Positions 44,036 to 53,708 of a stretch of DNA of 64,000 nt are shown one piece after another. Location of the stretch: the NCBI RefSeq assembly GCF_004000765.1, contig NZ_BILW01000022.1, positions 54,066-118,065 on the forward strand, given 5' to 3'. The position numbers and the translations under genes are program-made. The notes under the pieces were generated by a model. It did not search any database, was not told the DNA's origin, and saw only the letters and a list, made by a program, of their open reading frames with translations. Position 1 is the stretch's first letter; every line of letters begins with the position of its first letter. This DNA is from Paenibacillus chondroitinus NBRC 15376 (GTDB lineage Bacteria > Bacillota > Bacilli > Paenibacillales > NBRC-103111).

Positions 44036-44986
44036 TCAATAGATTCCTTCCTCGCCCATGCGTCTGGCAATCGTATTCGCAAGTACAAGCAGGATACAGC
44101 CGATCACTGATTTGAACAAGCCTGCGGCCGTTGTCAAACCAAATTGCATCGTTCCAAGACCTACACGAAATACATAGGTATCGATAATATCGCCCACATC
44201 ATAGACCGTCGGATTGTACATGACCAGCACCTGCTCGAAGCCCGCATCCAGCACGTGCCCGATCCTCAGCAGAAGCAGAATGACGATGGTCGAGCGAATC
44301 CCCGGCAGCGAAATGTGCCAGATTTGCCGCAACCGACCCGCGCCGTCCACCGTCGCTGCCTGAAATAATTCTTCATTAATCCCGAGAAGCGCAGCCAAGT
44401 AAATGATGGCTCCCCAACCAATTTCCTTCCACGTATCGGAGAGGACCAGAATCCAGCGGAACATCTTCTCGTCCGACAAGAAAAAGATGGGCTCGAATCC
44501 CAAGGCTTGAATCAATTTGTTCACAATGCCGCTGTTCGGCGACAGCAGATCGACGGCAATGCCTCCGATGACGACCCAGGAGATAAAATGCGGTAAATAG
44601 GTAACCGTCTGTACGGAGCGCTTGAATTTCTCCAGCCGGAGCTCGTTCAGCAGCAGCGCCAGCGCGATCGGTGCGGGGAACCCCACGATTAGCTTCATGA
44701 GACTGATTAGCAGCGTGTTGCGGATAACACGCGGAAATTCATCGAACGTAAACAGCTCGCGAAAATATTGCAGGCCCACCCATTTGCTATGAAACACGCC
44801 CTGGATCAAGTTGTAGTCCTTGAAGGCGATAACAACGCCATACATCGGTACATATTTGAAGATGATTAAGAAAATAAGTGCGGGAAGTACCATCAGATAC
44901 AAATCCCAATACCTCAACAGCGGATGTCTTTGAGCACGTTTCTCCCGCTGCCGGGCACGAATAGATGTCAGCGGTGCAGCCTTCAT
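44036..44986 (-). CDS. Sugar ABC transporter permease (LplB-like)
   Basis: 316 residues from ATG 44986, with GAGGAGAG five bases upstream. Six membrane helices; the conserved LplB features YLMVLPALIFLIIFKYVPMY, AFKDYNLIQGVFHSKWVG and the EAA loop ELFQAATVDGAGRLRQIWHI are present. First gene of the transporter operon. The polytopic pair with the 43150-44016 product forms the channel. Operon control is probably by the AraC-type response regulator encoded directly upstream, perhaps with CcpA (see the cre-like site). Confidence 0.92.
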   Translation of the reverse strand: MKAAPLTSIRARQREKRAQRHPLLRYWDLYLMVLPALIFLIIFKYVPMYGVVIAFKDYNLIQGVFHSKWVGLQYFRELFTFDEFPRVIRNTLLISLMKLIVGFPAPIALALLLNELRLEKFKRSVQTVTYLPHFISWVVIGGIAVDLLSPNSGIVNKLIQALGFEPIFFLSDEKMFRWILVLSDTWKEIGWGAIIYLAALLGINEELFQAATVDGAGRLRQIWHISLPGIRSTIVILLLLRIGHVLDAGFEQVLVMYNPTVYDVGDIIDTYVFRVGLGTMQFGLTTAAGLFKSVIGCILLVLANTIARRMGEEGIY

Positions 44987-45002
44987 GTTGTCTCTCCTCT
45001 CT

Positions 45003-45016
45003 TGCAAGCGTTTTAA
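45003..45016. promoter_or_regulatory. Possible cre (CcpA) site
   Basis: TGCAAGCGTTTTAA resembles the cre consensus (two mismatches) and lies in the leader of the permease operon, just upstream of its ribosome binding site. Catabolite repression of a sugar transporter would be expected. Weak by sequence alone. Confidence 0.35.
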
Positions 45017-45123
45017 TTAGGGATGAGACTATCATAGCCGCTTTTTCGATCTTTTCGTATTCACCTTCTTTTACTATCGTTGCAACTTTTTTTACTTATT
45101 CGTCCATGCCAAGCAAAAAGAAA

Positions 45124-45142
45124 GAAGCCAATGACCGGCTCC
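45124..45142 (-). terminator. Terminator after the response regulator gene
   Basis: GGAGCC / GGCTTC stem followed on the minus strand by TTTCTTTTT, just past the stop at 45152. Confidence 0.6.
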
Positions 45143-45151
45143 TCTTCTCCG

Positions 45152-46750
45152 CTACTTATTCATCTCACTTGGCTTGACGCCCCAAAATTTCTGAAAGCTC
45201 TTGGAAAAATAATTCACGTGCTTGTACCCGACCTGCTCGGCCACATCGTAGACTTTCAGCCCTTTCGCCAACAGCTCCTTCGCCTGCTCCATACGCAAGC
45301 GCAGCACATAGTCGGAGAACGATTCGCCGGTTACTTCCTTGAACGTCCGGCTCAAATAAGAGTAATTGACATAGAGCTGACCGGCAACAGCGTACAAGCT
45401 GAGTTCATCCTCATGCAGCCGTTCCCGCGTATACCGAATCACTTCTTCAATTGTCAGCTGCGCGCCGGATTTGCGCTGACCGGTGATGGCTTCACTGATG
45501 CGCGCCGACATGCGGAGCAGCCATTCCTCAATTTGCTCTCGTGCAAGCAACGCGCCAAAGCTTTCGAAATACGCGTACTCCTCCCGCAGTGTCTCGTTCA
45601 ACGTCCAACCTTGTCCGTGCACGATGCCCGCAAGCAGGCACATCAAGCGCAGCAGTTGTTCTTTCGCCTCCGAGAGCGGCTTGTCTACTGCGAAGCCTTC
45701 TTCCATCAGACGAGCGACGATCGCCTGCCTGCGCTCCGCTTGACCGGACAAAATCGCGAGCTCCAGCTCTTTTTCCCACTGTCCGAGCTCGGCTTGCCGC
45801 TTCGCGCCGATGCTTGCGCCACGGTAAGGAATAGCCACATCGTGCCCAAGCACCATCCGTTCGAGCAACGCGGCGCGGCTGTGCTTGTATGCTAACGGCA
45901 ACAGCTGGGACGTTGTGGCGATGGAACCGATGCCCGCGCTGGCCGTTAATTTCAAGCAATCCTTGACAGTTCCAAGGAGCTGAGCTATGAGCTGATTAAC
46001 CAGACTATTCAGCTCATCTTCGCCGTAAGCCGGCGGCTTCATGAACAAGGCGACCACCATGCCGTCATCATCCTGAATGACCGCGCAATCTTGCCCTTCA
46101 AGTAAATCCCTCGCTATGGTATAAAGTGAGAACTGCACAAGCCCTCTGTCTTCTGCCTTAAACCGTTCATTGTGTCCAAGAATGGGGTCCATATCCACCG
46201 TCACCGGGAGCATGAAACTGCTCTGTCCCTCCAGCTTCAGATCGCGGCGGTGTCTGTCGATTTCCCATTCCGCATAACGGCCATTGAGCCAGCCCTTGTA
46301 GAACATCATTTTCAGATGCGGCATATGCTCCTGCCACCGGCTTTCCAATTGTGCAAGATGGTAGGCTTCTCCCAGCTCCTTCTCGCGCTGTGCCTTCGCT
46401 TCCAACACTGCATCCGCAATCTCCTCATTGTCCGCCGGCTTGATTAAATATTTCAGCACACCGTGCTCGATCCCTTGCCGCGCGTATTCGAAATCATCGT
46501 AGCCGGTCAGGATGATTAGCTTAATGAATGGCATTTGCCGCCGCACTTCGCCGGCAAGTTCAAGGCCGCTCATTTCCGGCATTTGAATGTCCGTCAAGAT
46601 AATGTCGACATGATCGCTGCGCACAACAGTCAACGCTTCTCCGCCCGTCGATACGGCATCGACCAGCTCCACCCCCAGTTCCTGCCAATCTATTCCCTCA
46701 GCTAAACGCTCTCGAACATGCGGTTCATCTTCCACAATTAGCAGCCTCAT
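45152..46750 (-). CDS. YesN-type response regulator, AraC DNA-binding domain
   Basis: 532 residues. Receiver domain at 1-120: LLIVEDEPHVRERLAEGIDW, phospho-acceptor Asp in ILTDIQMPEMSG and Lys in KYLIKPADNEE. A long central region of unknown fold follows, then two AraC helix-turn-helix motifs at the C-terminus (LYAVAGQLYVNYSYLSRTFK and VYDVAEQVGYKHVNYFSKSF). It is the partner of the histidine kinase whose gene overlaps it by four bases, and it most likely activates the sugar transporter operon that starts about 170 bases downstream. DNA recognition sites were not located. Confidence 0.92.
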   Translation of the reverse strand: MRLLIVEDEPHVRERLAEGIDWQELGVELVDAVSTGGEALTVVRSDHVDIILTDIQMPEMSGLELAGEVRRQMPFIKLIILTGYDDFEYARQGIEHGVLKYLIKPADNEEIADAVLEAKAQREKELGEAYHLAQLESRWQEHMPHLKMMFYKGWLNGRYAEWEIDRHRRDLKLEGQSSFMLPVTVDMDPILGHNERFKAEDRGLVQFSLYTIARDLLEGQDCAVIQDDDGMVVALFMKPPAYGEDELNSLVNQLIAQLLGTVKDCLKLTASAGIGSIATTSQLLPLAYKHSRAALLERMVLGHDVAIPYRGASIGAKRQAELGQWEKELELAILSGQAERRQAIVARLMEEGFAVDKPLSEAKEQLLRLMCLLAGIVHGQGWTLNETLREEYAYFESFGALLAREQIEEWLLRMSARISEAITGQRKSGAQLTIEEVIRYTRERLHEDELSLYAVAGQLYVNYSYLSRTFKEVTGESFSDYVLRLRMEQAKELLAKGLKVYDVAEQVGYKHVNYFSKSFQKFWGVKPSEMNK

Positions 46751-48486
46751 AGCTTCTCCTCCTGTTTCACCGGAATGGTCAGGGAGACGGTCGTCCCTTG
46801 ACCGAATACACTTTCAACCGTGACATCCGCCTGCTCGCCATAATACAGCTTTAGACGGGATTTAACGTTTTTCAGCCCAAAATACGTCTTCGATGGACTT
46901 GACTCTGCTTGCCGGTAGGACTGGCTAGTTATCAGACTAAGCGCCGCCTGCAGATCGGCTAGCTTCTCCGGCGGTATACCCTGCCCCGTATCCTTGACCT
47001 TGATGAGGAGTCTGTCTGCTTCAAGCGAAGATTGAATGGACAATTCGCCGCCCTGACGATTGCGTTCAAGTCCGTGCACGATCGCATTTTCCACAACGGG
47101 CTGCAAAATCAGCTTGAGCAGAACAAGTGGCTTCGTACGTTCATCAAGCTGAATGTTTACCGAGAAATGATCCGATCGAAGCTGCTGAACCCGAATGTAA
47201 TACATCAGATGCTGAATCGTCTCCTCCAAGGTAAACGTCTCTCTCCCCTTACCCAAGCTGACACGGAAAAAGCGGGCCAGATTAATGACCATATCGCTAA
47301 TCACATGCACCTTATGCTTCAGGGCGACCGAGTAGATCGAATCCAGCGTGTTATATAGAAAATGCGGATTAATCTGCGATTGCAGCAGACTGAATTCCGT
47401 CTTGGCCAGCCGCAGCTCTTTGGCATAATCCTCTTCAATCATTTGCCGCTGCGCTTCCGCCATGCGATTGAAGCCGTTCATCACATAGCCGAACTCGTCC
47501 TTGCGGCGATGCTTCACGCGGGCGGACAAGTTCCCCCCGCTGAACTGCTTGAACGCGCCGGACAGCTCGCGCAAAGGTTTCGCAATCGCGGCATAGACAA
47601 GCCACGCCGTCCAAACGGCCAGCACGATGCTAACGGCGATAATCCAGTAGGTGATTTGCTGGAGCTGGTGCGACAGCTTAAACAATTCCGCACGCGGCTG
47701 CTGCAGTTGAATCGACCAGAAGCCATCGCCTTCTTGGATGGACAGATCTTTTTTCTCCAGACCGGTAGCAGCTGTGGACTGCTGCAAATTCGTATCCAGC
47801 ACGAACTCCTCATTGTAATACAGCGTGATGTTCATATTTTCGGACGTTTGCAAGTGCTGAATAATTTGCCGAAAAGAGGACTTGTCCACGGCTAGGACGA
47901 GCACGTTGGGCTCCTTATTGCGGCTGAGCACATCGAGCAGCCTGGCGAAATAAATCGTATCCCGCGTCAAATAGTTGGATGCGCCCGAATTTGAGGCCGT
48001 TGGCACGTATACGACCAGACCACCATTGGCGTCCAACGTCCTTTTGAACCACGTCTCCTGATTCACTCCTGGCCATTTAATGCCACCGGAAGCTGTGGAG
48101 AGACCATTTTCGCTGCTGCCATGCAAAATGAAGGCCTCCTTGATTGCGCCGTTCACATTGGTCAAGGCGAACAACTGCTGCTGAACCGTGTGAAGCTCAT
48201 ACAAGTGCGCGGGACTTAACGGATCGTCGATGTTATTCCATACGTCTACAATCGTCGGATTCGAGCCGATCAGCAGTGTTTGCTGATCCATATTTTGCGT
48301 CAACTGCCCGATGTATTCGAGCGTCGTCAGCAGCGCCCCCCGCGTTCGGTCATTAATCTGTCCGTTCAGAATCCGCTGCGAGTAATCATTCGCAAAGAGG
48401 CTGACAAAAACAAGCGGCAGCAAAATGAGCAAAAACGTGCCGGTCAACTTAAATTGGATTGAGTGCAATCGATTGAATATCATCAT
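46747..48486 (-). CDS. YesM-type sensor histidine kinase
   Basis: 579 residues: one N-terminal membrane helix (about 13-30), an extracellular sensor region to about 285, a second helix, a HAMP domain (IAKPLRELSGAFKQFSGGNL), then the His-kinase domain with the phosphorylated His in SQINPHFLYNTLDSIYSVAL and an ATP-binding domain with N-box HGLERN region and GQGIPPEKL. It senses an extracellular carbohydrate or stress signal and phosphorylates the response regulator. Overlaps by four bases both the AraC gene upstream and the regulator gene downstream. Confidence 0.92.
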   Translation of the reverse strand: MMIFNRLHSIQFKLTGTFLLILLPLVFVSLFANDYSQRILNGQINDRTRGALLTTLEYIGQLTQNMDQQTLLIGSNPTIVDVWNNIDDPLSPAHLYELHTVQQQLFALTNVNGAIKEAFILHGSSENGLSTASGGIKWPGVNQETWFKRTLDANGGLVVYVPTASNSGASNYLTRDTIYFARLLDVLSRNKEPNVLVLAVDKSSFRQIIQHLQTSENMNITLYYNEEFVLDTNLQQSTAATGLEKKDLSIQEGDGFWSIQLQQPRAELFKLSHQLQQITYWIIAVSIVLAVWTAWLVYAAIAKPLRELSGAFKQFSGGNLSARVKHRRKDEFGYVMNGFNRMAEAQRQMIEEDYAKELRLAKTEFSLLQSQINPHFLYNTLDSIYSVALKHKVHVISDMVINLARFFRVSLGKGRETFTLEETIQHLMYYIRVQQLRSDHFSVNIQLDERTKPLVLLKLILQPVVENAIVHGLERNRQGGELSIQSSLEADRLLIKVKDTGQGIPPEKLADLQAALSLITSQSYRQAESSPSKTYFGLKNVKSRLKLYYGEQADVTVESVFGQGTTVSLTIPVKQEEKL

Positions 48487-49262
48487 GACCGTCGCTGCAC
48501 CTCCCGAATTAGAGACGAGGGCGGGTAACCCATCATTTTTTTGAAAACACGGTTAAAATGCGCCTGGTCGCTGTAGCCAAGAAAGTCGGATACCTCACGA
48601 ATTGTCATTCGGGTATTGAGAATGAGGTCCCGAGCCGCATGAACGCGCACCTGGTGCATGTAGCTGATCGGTGTCAAACCGGTTACTTCTTTGAACGACT
48701 GTGTAACATAATTTGGCGCTCGGTCCACAAGCTGCGCCAACTCCTCTATGCGAATTGGCTCCCGATAATGCGCCGCGATATAGTTCTGCACCTCGCTCAT
48801 GAGCCGCAGTTTGACCGAAGTGAACCGGCTCTCGACCGTTTCTTGCAAGAAACCGCCCAGCAATTCATGCGCAATGCCGGTGCAGATCACATCTGCGTAC
48901 ATGCGCTGTCCGAACCATTGTTGCGTCAAAATAGCAAACCTCTGTTTCATATAGTCATAACTGCGGGCTTTCAGCCTTAAATGCGTACCGGCATCGGCGA
49001 AAAGCTCGTGTCCCCGCTCATTCAAATGAAAGTGAACGGAATATTTCTGATGCGCACCTTCCTGTGCGTTCTCGCCGGCTCGCATCACACCTTTGCGGAT
49101 CAGTAGCAGGTCGCCTTTTTCCACCGTCAGTGTCTCGCCGTTCAGCATATAATGCACGCGCCCGTGCGTCATCAGGATCAAAATATCGGTTAACGTCGCC
49201 TCCTCCTCTTTATGCCAATTGGGGTCCATATCATCCAAATACACGGATACAAGCTCCAGCAT
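48483..49262 (-). CDS. AraC-family regulator with cupin-like sensor domain
   Basis: 259 residues from ATG 49262 (GGAGGAAG about ten bases upstream). N-terminal cupin-like domain with a HGRVHYMLNGETLTVEKGDL motif; C-terminal tandem helix-turn-helix (RIEELAQLVDRAPNYVTQSF and TIREVSDFLGYSDQAHFNRV). First gene of a three-gene regulatory operon (AraC, kinase, response regulator) and divergent from the Rieske-amidohydrolase pair, so it may control both directions. Effector unknown, probably a small sugar or aromatic compound. Confidence 0.88.
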   Translation of the reverse strand: MLELVSVYLDDMDPNWHKEEEATLTDILILMTHGRVHYMLNGETLTVEKGDLLLIRKGVMRAGENAQEGAHQKYSVHFHLNERGHELFADAGTHLRLKARSYDYMKQRFAILTQQWFGQRMYADVICTGIAHELLGGFLQETVESRFTSVKLRLMSEVQNYIAAHYREPIRIEELAQLVDRAPNYVTQSFKEVTGLTPISYMHQVRVHAARDLILNTRMTIREVSDFLGYSDQAHFNRVFKKMMGYPPSSLIREVQRRS

Positions 49263-49407
49263 ATCTTCTCTTCCTCCTATTCTGAAGGTGCAAGAAAGCA
49301 CTTCCACATTTTCTTAGAATCATTCAAATAGAAGTGGTTTCTTCAATGGTTTTCGCACGCTATTGCCTCTACAATGAAATCATAAACCAAGAAGGGATCT
49401 GAGGCAA

Positions 49408-49791
49408 ATGACTTTATTCCCCGTCTCAGCAGTTGATGCTCTGCCTGAGGGAAGCTTTAAAATTGTACAAGTCGGCAAGCGATCCGTCGGCGTGTATAAC
49501 GTGAAAGGTGATTATTTTGCTGTGCTCAACTACTGCCCTCATCAAGGCGCGGAACTGTGCAAAGGGCCTGTGTGCGGGACGACGCTGGAGTCGAATGTTT
49601 TTGAATTTATTTATGGGCGGGATCAGGAAATTGTCCGCTGTCCGTGGCATGGCTGGGAATTCGATCTCAAAACGGGGACCTCGCTGTTTAGCGAAAAAGT
49701 CCGGACGCGCAGCTATCCGGTGGTCGTGGAGAATGGAACGGTGCACCTTGTCATCGGTACAGAAACGAATATGGAGGAAACACGCGTATGA
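49408..49791 (+). CDS. Rieske [2Fe-2S] ferredoxin-like protein
   Basis: 127 residues with both cluster-binding motifs: C43-P-H45 (NYCPHQGAEL) and C78-P-W-H81 (VRCPWHGWEFDLKTG). Residues between are 32 and include a CKGPVCGT loop with two further Cys. The size fits small Rieske proteins that pass electrons to an oxygenase or act as a subunit of one; no catalytic oxygenase subunit is encoded here. It overlaps the amidohydrolase gene by four bases. ATG 49408 has AAGGGATCTGAGG upstream. Confidence 0.88.
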   Translation: MTLFPVSAVDALPEGSFKIVQVGKRSVGVYNVKGDYFAVLNYCPHQGAELCKGPVCGTTLESNVFEFIYGRDQEIVRCPWHGWEFDLKTGTSLFSEKVRTRSYPVVVENGTVHLVIGTETNMEETRV

Positions 49792-50855
49792 AGACGATAA
49801 ATAGAATGCCGGTTATTGATTGCGATGTTCATAACCAGTTCCGCAGCGGCAAAGATCTGGTTCCTTATCTGGATGAACCATGGCGCAGCCATGCCGCCAA
49901 ATTTGGCATTCCCGGCGCAGGCCTGCCGTACTCATCACCGATCGGCAATAAACGGAAAGATGCCGACCCGCCGAATGGCGGCCCCGTCGGTTCCGATCCT
50001 CTATATATGTTGGAGCATTATGTCGAACCGTTTAACGTCGAGTATGCGCTGCTGTGCTCGGATTCCGTCATTGGCGCATCAGGCTTTGCTGACGCTGATT
50101 ATACCGCTGCCATCTGCCGCGCTTACAACGATTACTTAATTGCGGAATGGCTCCCGCAAAGTCCGAAGTACAAGGGCTATATGTGCATCGGCACGCAAGA
50201 CCCGCAGCAGGCAGCGCGGGAAATTGACCGCATAGGCCCACATCCGGGCATTGTTGCGGTCAGTGTCACCGGTGGCTCTCAGATGCCGTATGGACAGCGC
50301 TTCTTTCATCCGATCTATGAAACTTGCGAGCGGCATGGCCTGCCTCTAGTTATCCATCCGGGTTCGGAAGGCGCCGGCATTTTCAACGCTCCGACCGCTG
50401 TCGGTTACGTCTCCAACTATTTGCAGTGGCACACTTGCCTCTCCCAGACGTTCATGGCACATCTTGTCAGCTTCGTCTGCGAAGGCGTGTTTGAGAAGTA
50501 TCCGAACTTCAAAGTCGTGCTGTGCGAAGGTGGTGTTGCATGGCTACCGCCGTTGTTATGGAGGCTCGACAAAAACTACAAAGCGCTCCGCTCTTCCGTT
50601 CCCTGGCTGAAGCGGCTGCCTAGCGAATATGTCCGCGACCATTGCTTCATCACTACGCAGCCCATCGAAGAACCGGCCAATCTGAAACATCTGGCAGCGA
50701 TGTTCGAGATGTTCGATGCCGAGAATATGCTGCTTTTCTCGAGCGACTATCCGCATTGGGATTTCGACGATCCGACGAAAATTCTGCGTTGGCTGCCCGA
50801 GGATAAGCAGCGCAAAATTTTCAGCGAGAATGCGCGAAAGTTGTTCCAACTGTAG
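49788..50855 (+). CDS. Amidohydrolase-2 family metal-dependent hydrolase/decarboxylase
   Basis: 355 residues of the amidohydrolase-2 (TIM barrel) family. Metal ligands expected at the D-x-H motif in PVIDCDVHNQF (near residue 9), the His in LPLVIHPGSEGAG, a further His in the YLQWHTC segment, and the Asp in LLFSSDYPHWDFDD. Relatives include ACMSD-type and resorcylate-type decarboxylases and lactone hydrolases. Cotranslated with the Rieske protein, so a pathway for an aromatic or cyclic compound is suggested. A strong terminator follows. Confidence 0.88.
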   Translation: MKTINRMPVIDCDVHNQFRSGKDLVPYLDEPWRSHAAKFGIPGAGLPYSSPIGNKRKDADPPNGGPVGSDPLYMLEHYVEPFNVEYALLCSDSVIGASGFADADYTAAICRAYNDYLIAEWLPQSPKYKGYMCIGTQDPQQAAREIDRIGPHPGIVAVSVTGGSQMPYGQRFFHPIYETCERHGLPLVIHPGSEGAGIFNAPTAVGYVSNYLQWHTCLSQTFMAHLVSFVCEGVFEKYPNFKVVLCEGGVAWLPPLLWRLDKNYKALRSSVPWLKRLPSEYVRDHCFITTQPIEEPANLKHLAAMFEMFDAENMLLFSSDYPHWDFDDPTKILRWLPEDKQRKIFSENARKLFQL

Positions 50856-50888
50856 TGCCTGCATCTATGAAGGACTTATGACAAAAAA

Positions 50889-50918
50889 ACGGGCAATCCG
50901 TCATTGCGGATTGCCCGT
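50889..50918. terminator. Strong bidirectional terminator
   Basis: ACGGGCAATCCG (50889-50900) pairs with CGGATTGCCCGT (50907-50918), between convergent genes. Confidence 0.88.
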
Positions 50919-50933
50919 CACTTCTATTTTAAC

Positions 50934-52619
50934 TTAGTTTGCACTAAGATATTTTACAGCCCAAACGCCATAATCCGCTTTGAGCTTTGCTGCATCTTCC
51001 TTACTGATGGCACCAGCAGCGGCAAAACCATTGATCTCTTGGTTAGCCTTTTTCAGCAGGTTATACAAGAGCGAATCCGGATCCTGATTGGCAGCTTGGG
51101 CTATACTTTTCCCTCCATCCAGATTCTTAAGCAGGTCAGCGGTCTCGATGCCGGATACTGAAGCCACATCATCGATAACCCGATCCGCGCGGTTCGCCAA
51201 ATATTGCTTGACATCCACTTGATCTTTGTAGCCCCGACGATTGATCGCATCCTGCACGAGGCTATCGGCTTCCGACTCGGTTGCCGCTTGATCAGCAGCG
51301 TTGAGCCAGCCTTTCTCTACCGCCTGCTTGATATACGCATGTGCATTCTGCTGTAAATAGCTGCTCAAGTCACTCTCATCCTTGCCAGTTGCTTCTACAA
51401 GCGTATGATCATCTGCCAAGGACTGGCGCAGATCCGTTACGGCAGCTTCCGCATAATTCGCGCTGTCTTCAACAAGAGCTTGAATGCTTTCTGCTGCAAT
51501 CACATGATTGCTGCTGCCATTAGCCGCTTGGCCGTATCCGTCTTGGTCAATGGCTTTGTCAATCGCCTCAGCTGCACTCTTCTTCAACTGATCTCGCAAT
51601 TGAGCGGAAAGATTACCCGCATTCCATTCATTATCCAAGTCACGGCTTACTGCATCCAATAGCTGCGCGGATAAATCTGCAGATGCGAGGCCGGAAGCCG
51701 TCACCAAGCTTTGGCCTGCAGCTAATCCGTCCATGATATCCTGGTAGTCTTTGCCCGCAAAAGCAGATGCAGCTTGAATCATCATGTCAGGATCCAGCTT
51801 CTTGTTCAGCAGTGCCTGACCGTACTTCTCCATCCATGGCGTTGTTTGCTCGTCGTAGCCCTTCTTCTCAATGGTCTGCCAAATCTGATCCGCCCCGGAA
51901 ACTGCAAGTTGGTCGCGTTGATCGGCTTTCAGGCTTCCCGCATTAACAGCGGCATCCAAATCTCCACCCAGCAAGGTGTTCAAAGTGCTGTCTAACGCTT
52001 GCGCATCCATTCCGGTTGCATCAGCGATCGAATCTCCGGATTGAAGCGCCTGCCGAATATCAGTTTCCGCAACAGCCGACGCCGTAGCAGCATCTGAGAT
52101 GATATGATTCAAGCGATTTTGGATTATGCTTTTTCCATCCTTAGGCAGGTACGAAGCCGCATTAGCTCTAGGCCAAGATTGCTGCACCCAGCTCGCTATA
52201 CCCTCTCTGAACTGCTGCTGAAGATTAGCAGCTTCTTCGTCCGTAAGAGTCCCTTGCTTAACCTCATTGCTAGTATCAATCCCAAACTGCTCAATAAGCG
52301 ACGATGATAGCTCCGATAAGGCAAGACCTGAAGCGGTCGCCAAGCTTGATCCATTATGTAACAGATCACTAAAATCACTCGTATTTATCTTAGCAGCTTC
52401 TGCTGTATGCACGTCGAGCTTGCTTAGCCAGTTGTTCAAGTACATGATGCTGAAATCTATAGTTGCCGCCTGCGCATCAGGTTTCTCTGTAGTCGTCTGC
52501 GCCGTTGAATTTACACCAGTCACCGCTTCATCCGCATATGCTCCCCGCGGAAGCACGATTCCGCTAGTAGATGCTGCCAAAATGGCAGCACCCATCAATA
52601 CCATCAGTTGTTTTCTCAT
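50934..52619 (-). CDS. Secreted helical five-repeat protein, unknown
   Basis: About 561 residues from ATG 52619 (AGAGGTGA upstream). Signal peptide cleaved near AYADEA. The mature part consists of about five repeats of 75-100 residues, each with a short helix pair around L-x-x-G-x-S-I/L-A-x-A-T/S-G-x-x-x-x-x-L, then a long acidic helix and a G-x-L-x-x-x-x-x-x-Q/L end. Examples: DLLHNGSSLATASGLALSEL, ALQSGDSIADATGMDAQALD, GLAAGQSLVTASGLASADLS, SLADDHTLVEATGKDESDLS, NLDGGKSIAQAANQDPDSLL. Acidic and Ala-rich overall. Not recognised as a named family; wall or surface role is inferred from the signal peptide only. Confidence 0.75.
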   Translation of the reverse strand: MRKQLMVLMGAAILAASTSGIVLPRGAYADEAVTGVNSTAQTTTEKPDAQAATIDFSIMYLNNWLSKLDVHTAEAAKINTSDFSDLLHNGSSLATASGLALSELSSSLIEQFGIDTSNEVKQGTLTDEEAANLQQQFREGIASWVQQSWPRANAASYLPKDGKSIIQNRLNHIISDAATASAVAETDIRQALQSGDSIADATGMDAQALDSTLNTLLGGDLDAAVNAGSLKADQRDQLAVSGADQIWQTIEKKGYDEQTTPWMEKYGQALLNKKLDPDMMIQAASAFAGKDYQDIMDGLAAGQSLVTASGLASADLSAQLLDAVSRDLDNEWNAGNLSAQLRDQLKKSAAEAIDKAIDQDGYGQAANGSSNHVIAAESIQALVEDSANYAEAAVTDLRQSLADDHTLVEATGKDESDLSSYLQQNAHAYIKQAVEKGWLNAADQAATESEADSLVQDAINRRGYKDQVDVKQYLANRADRVIDDVASVSGIETADLLKNLDGGKSIAQAANQDPDSLLYNLLKKANQEINGFAAAGAISKEDAAKLKADYGVWAVKYLSAN

Positions 52620-52833
52620 CCTACTCTTCACCTCTCCGATCATTTCGGTATGTCACTTGCTTTCGACATAATGAAGTATAGGCGTGTTTCCTGAACTTTA
52701 CATGAACCAATCCTTAAACTGGAATAATTTCCCGGTTAAAATCAGCTTAATTTCTGCAAGTCCATGCTAAAAATAAGCTGAAATTTCTTCCTGTACAACT
52801 ACCTGATGAGTTGAAGACGACTTTGCAGGATCG

Positions 52834-53665
52834 TTATGTTGTGAAATAATGTCCTTGCTCCAGATCTGCGAGAAGCCCCTGTTGGACAGGCTTCCAGCCG
52901 AGCAGTCCCTTCGTCTCTTCACTTGATCTTGCCAAGTCAAGCGAAGCGACCATGCCTAGAAAACCGAAGATCGCTTGTGCCTCTTCCCGCGGGATGCTGA
53001 CTACCGGCACACCCAGGTGGCGGCCTATAACGCCGGCAATGTCGCGAAATGGAATGCCTTCATCGTCCACGCCATCCAGTCGTGAGCCAGCAGGCGCAGA
53101 TTCTACCGCAAGGCGGAACAAAACTGCCGCATCCAAACGATGAATCGCTGGCCAACGGTTTGTGCCGTCTCCAATGTAAGCAGAAGAGCCTCTTTCCTGC
53201 GCGATCCGAATTAATTGGGGAACGAAGCCTTTATCTCCTGCTCCATGAACGGACGGTGCAAGCGATACGATCGATGCTCTCACGCTTTTTTCTATAAACG
53301 AAAGTGCTGCATCCTCCGATGCTTTACCATTCGCATGAGCTGTGATAATAAGTGGTTTATTAGAGCCTGCAAGAGCCTCTCCCATTGCTTCAATGGCGCG
53401 AAGATCCGTCGCCAGTGATGCGGCGAAATTTGTGAAATCGTGGTTAAAAGCCAGATGAATAACTCCGTCTGAAGATGCTGCACGGCTGCGCAGTAAAATC
53501 CAGATCCTCTAAAACACCGCGAGCTACCTCAGCTCCCATATTTTCCAATAGTTGTGCACCACTCTCTGAGCGGGTCAGACCAACTACCTGATGTCCCGCA
53601 CCGATGAGTTCGCGAACAACAGCTGTACCAATATAACCTGCTGCACCTGTAACAAATATACGCAT
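52834..53665 (-). pseudogene. Frameshifted SDR-family NAD-dependent epimerase
   Basis: Two frames together read one SDR of about 277 residues. The first (ATG 53665, AAGGAGG upstream) has the Rossmann motif GAAGYIGTAV and stops reading as SDR after VLEDLD; from there the other frame continues LLRSRAASSDGVIHLAFNHD and on to the stop at 52834. The shift lies in a TTTT run near 53495. Promoter, ribosome binding site and MerR regulator are intact, so sequencing error, recent inactivation or slippage are all possible. It is related to the SDR at 28199-29080. Confidence 0.75.
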
Positions 53666-53708
53666 AATCGTTTACGCCTCCTTAAGTAATTGACGAAGAT
53701 ATGTCTCT

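Noticed and set aside
45483..45959. Long ORFs antisense to the response regulator
   Set aside because: Arg/Ser/Pro-rich shadow frames in a GC-rich gene.
47362..47895. Plus-strand ORF of 177 codons opposite the histidine kinase
   Set aside because: Antisense to a gene with complete kinase motifs; no family features.
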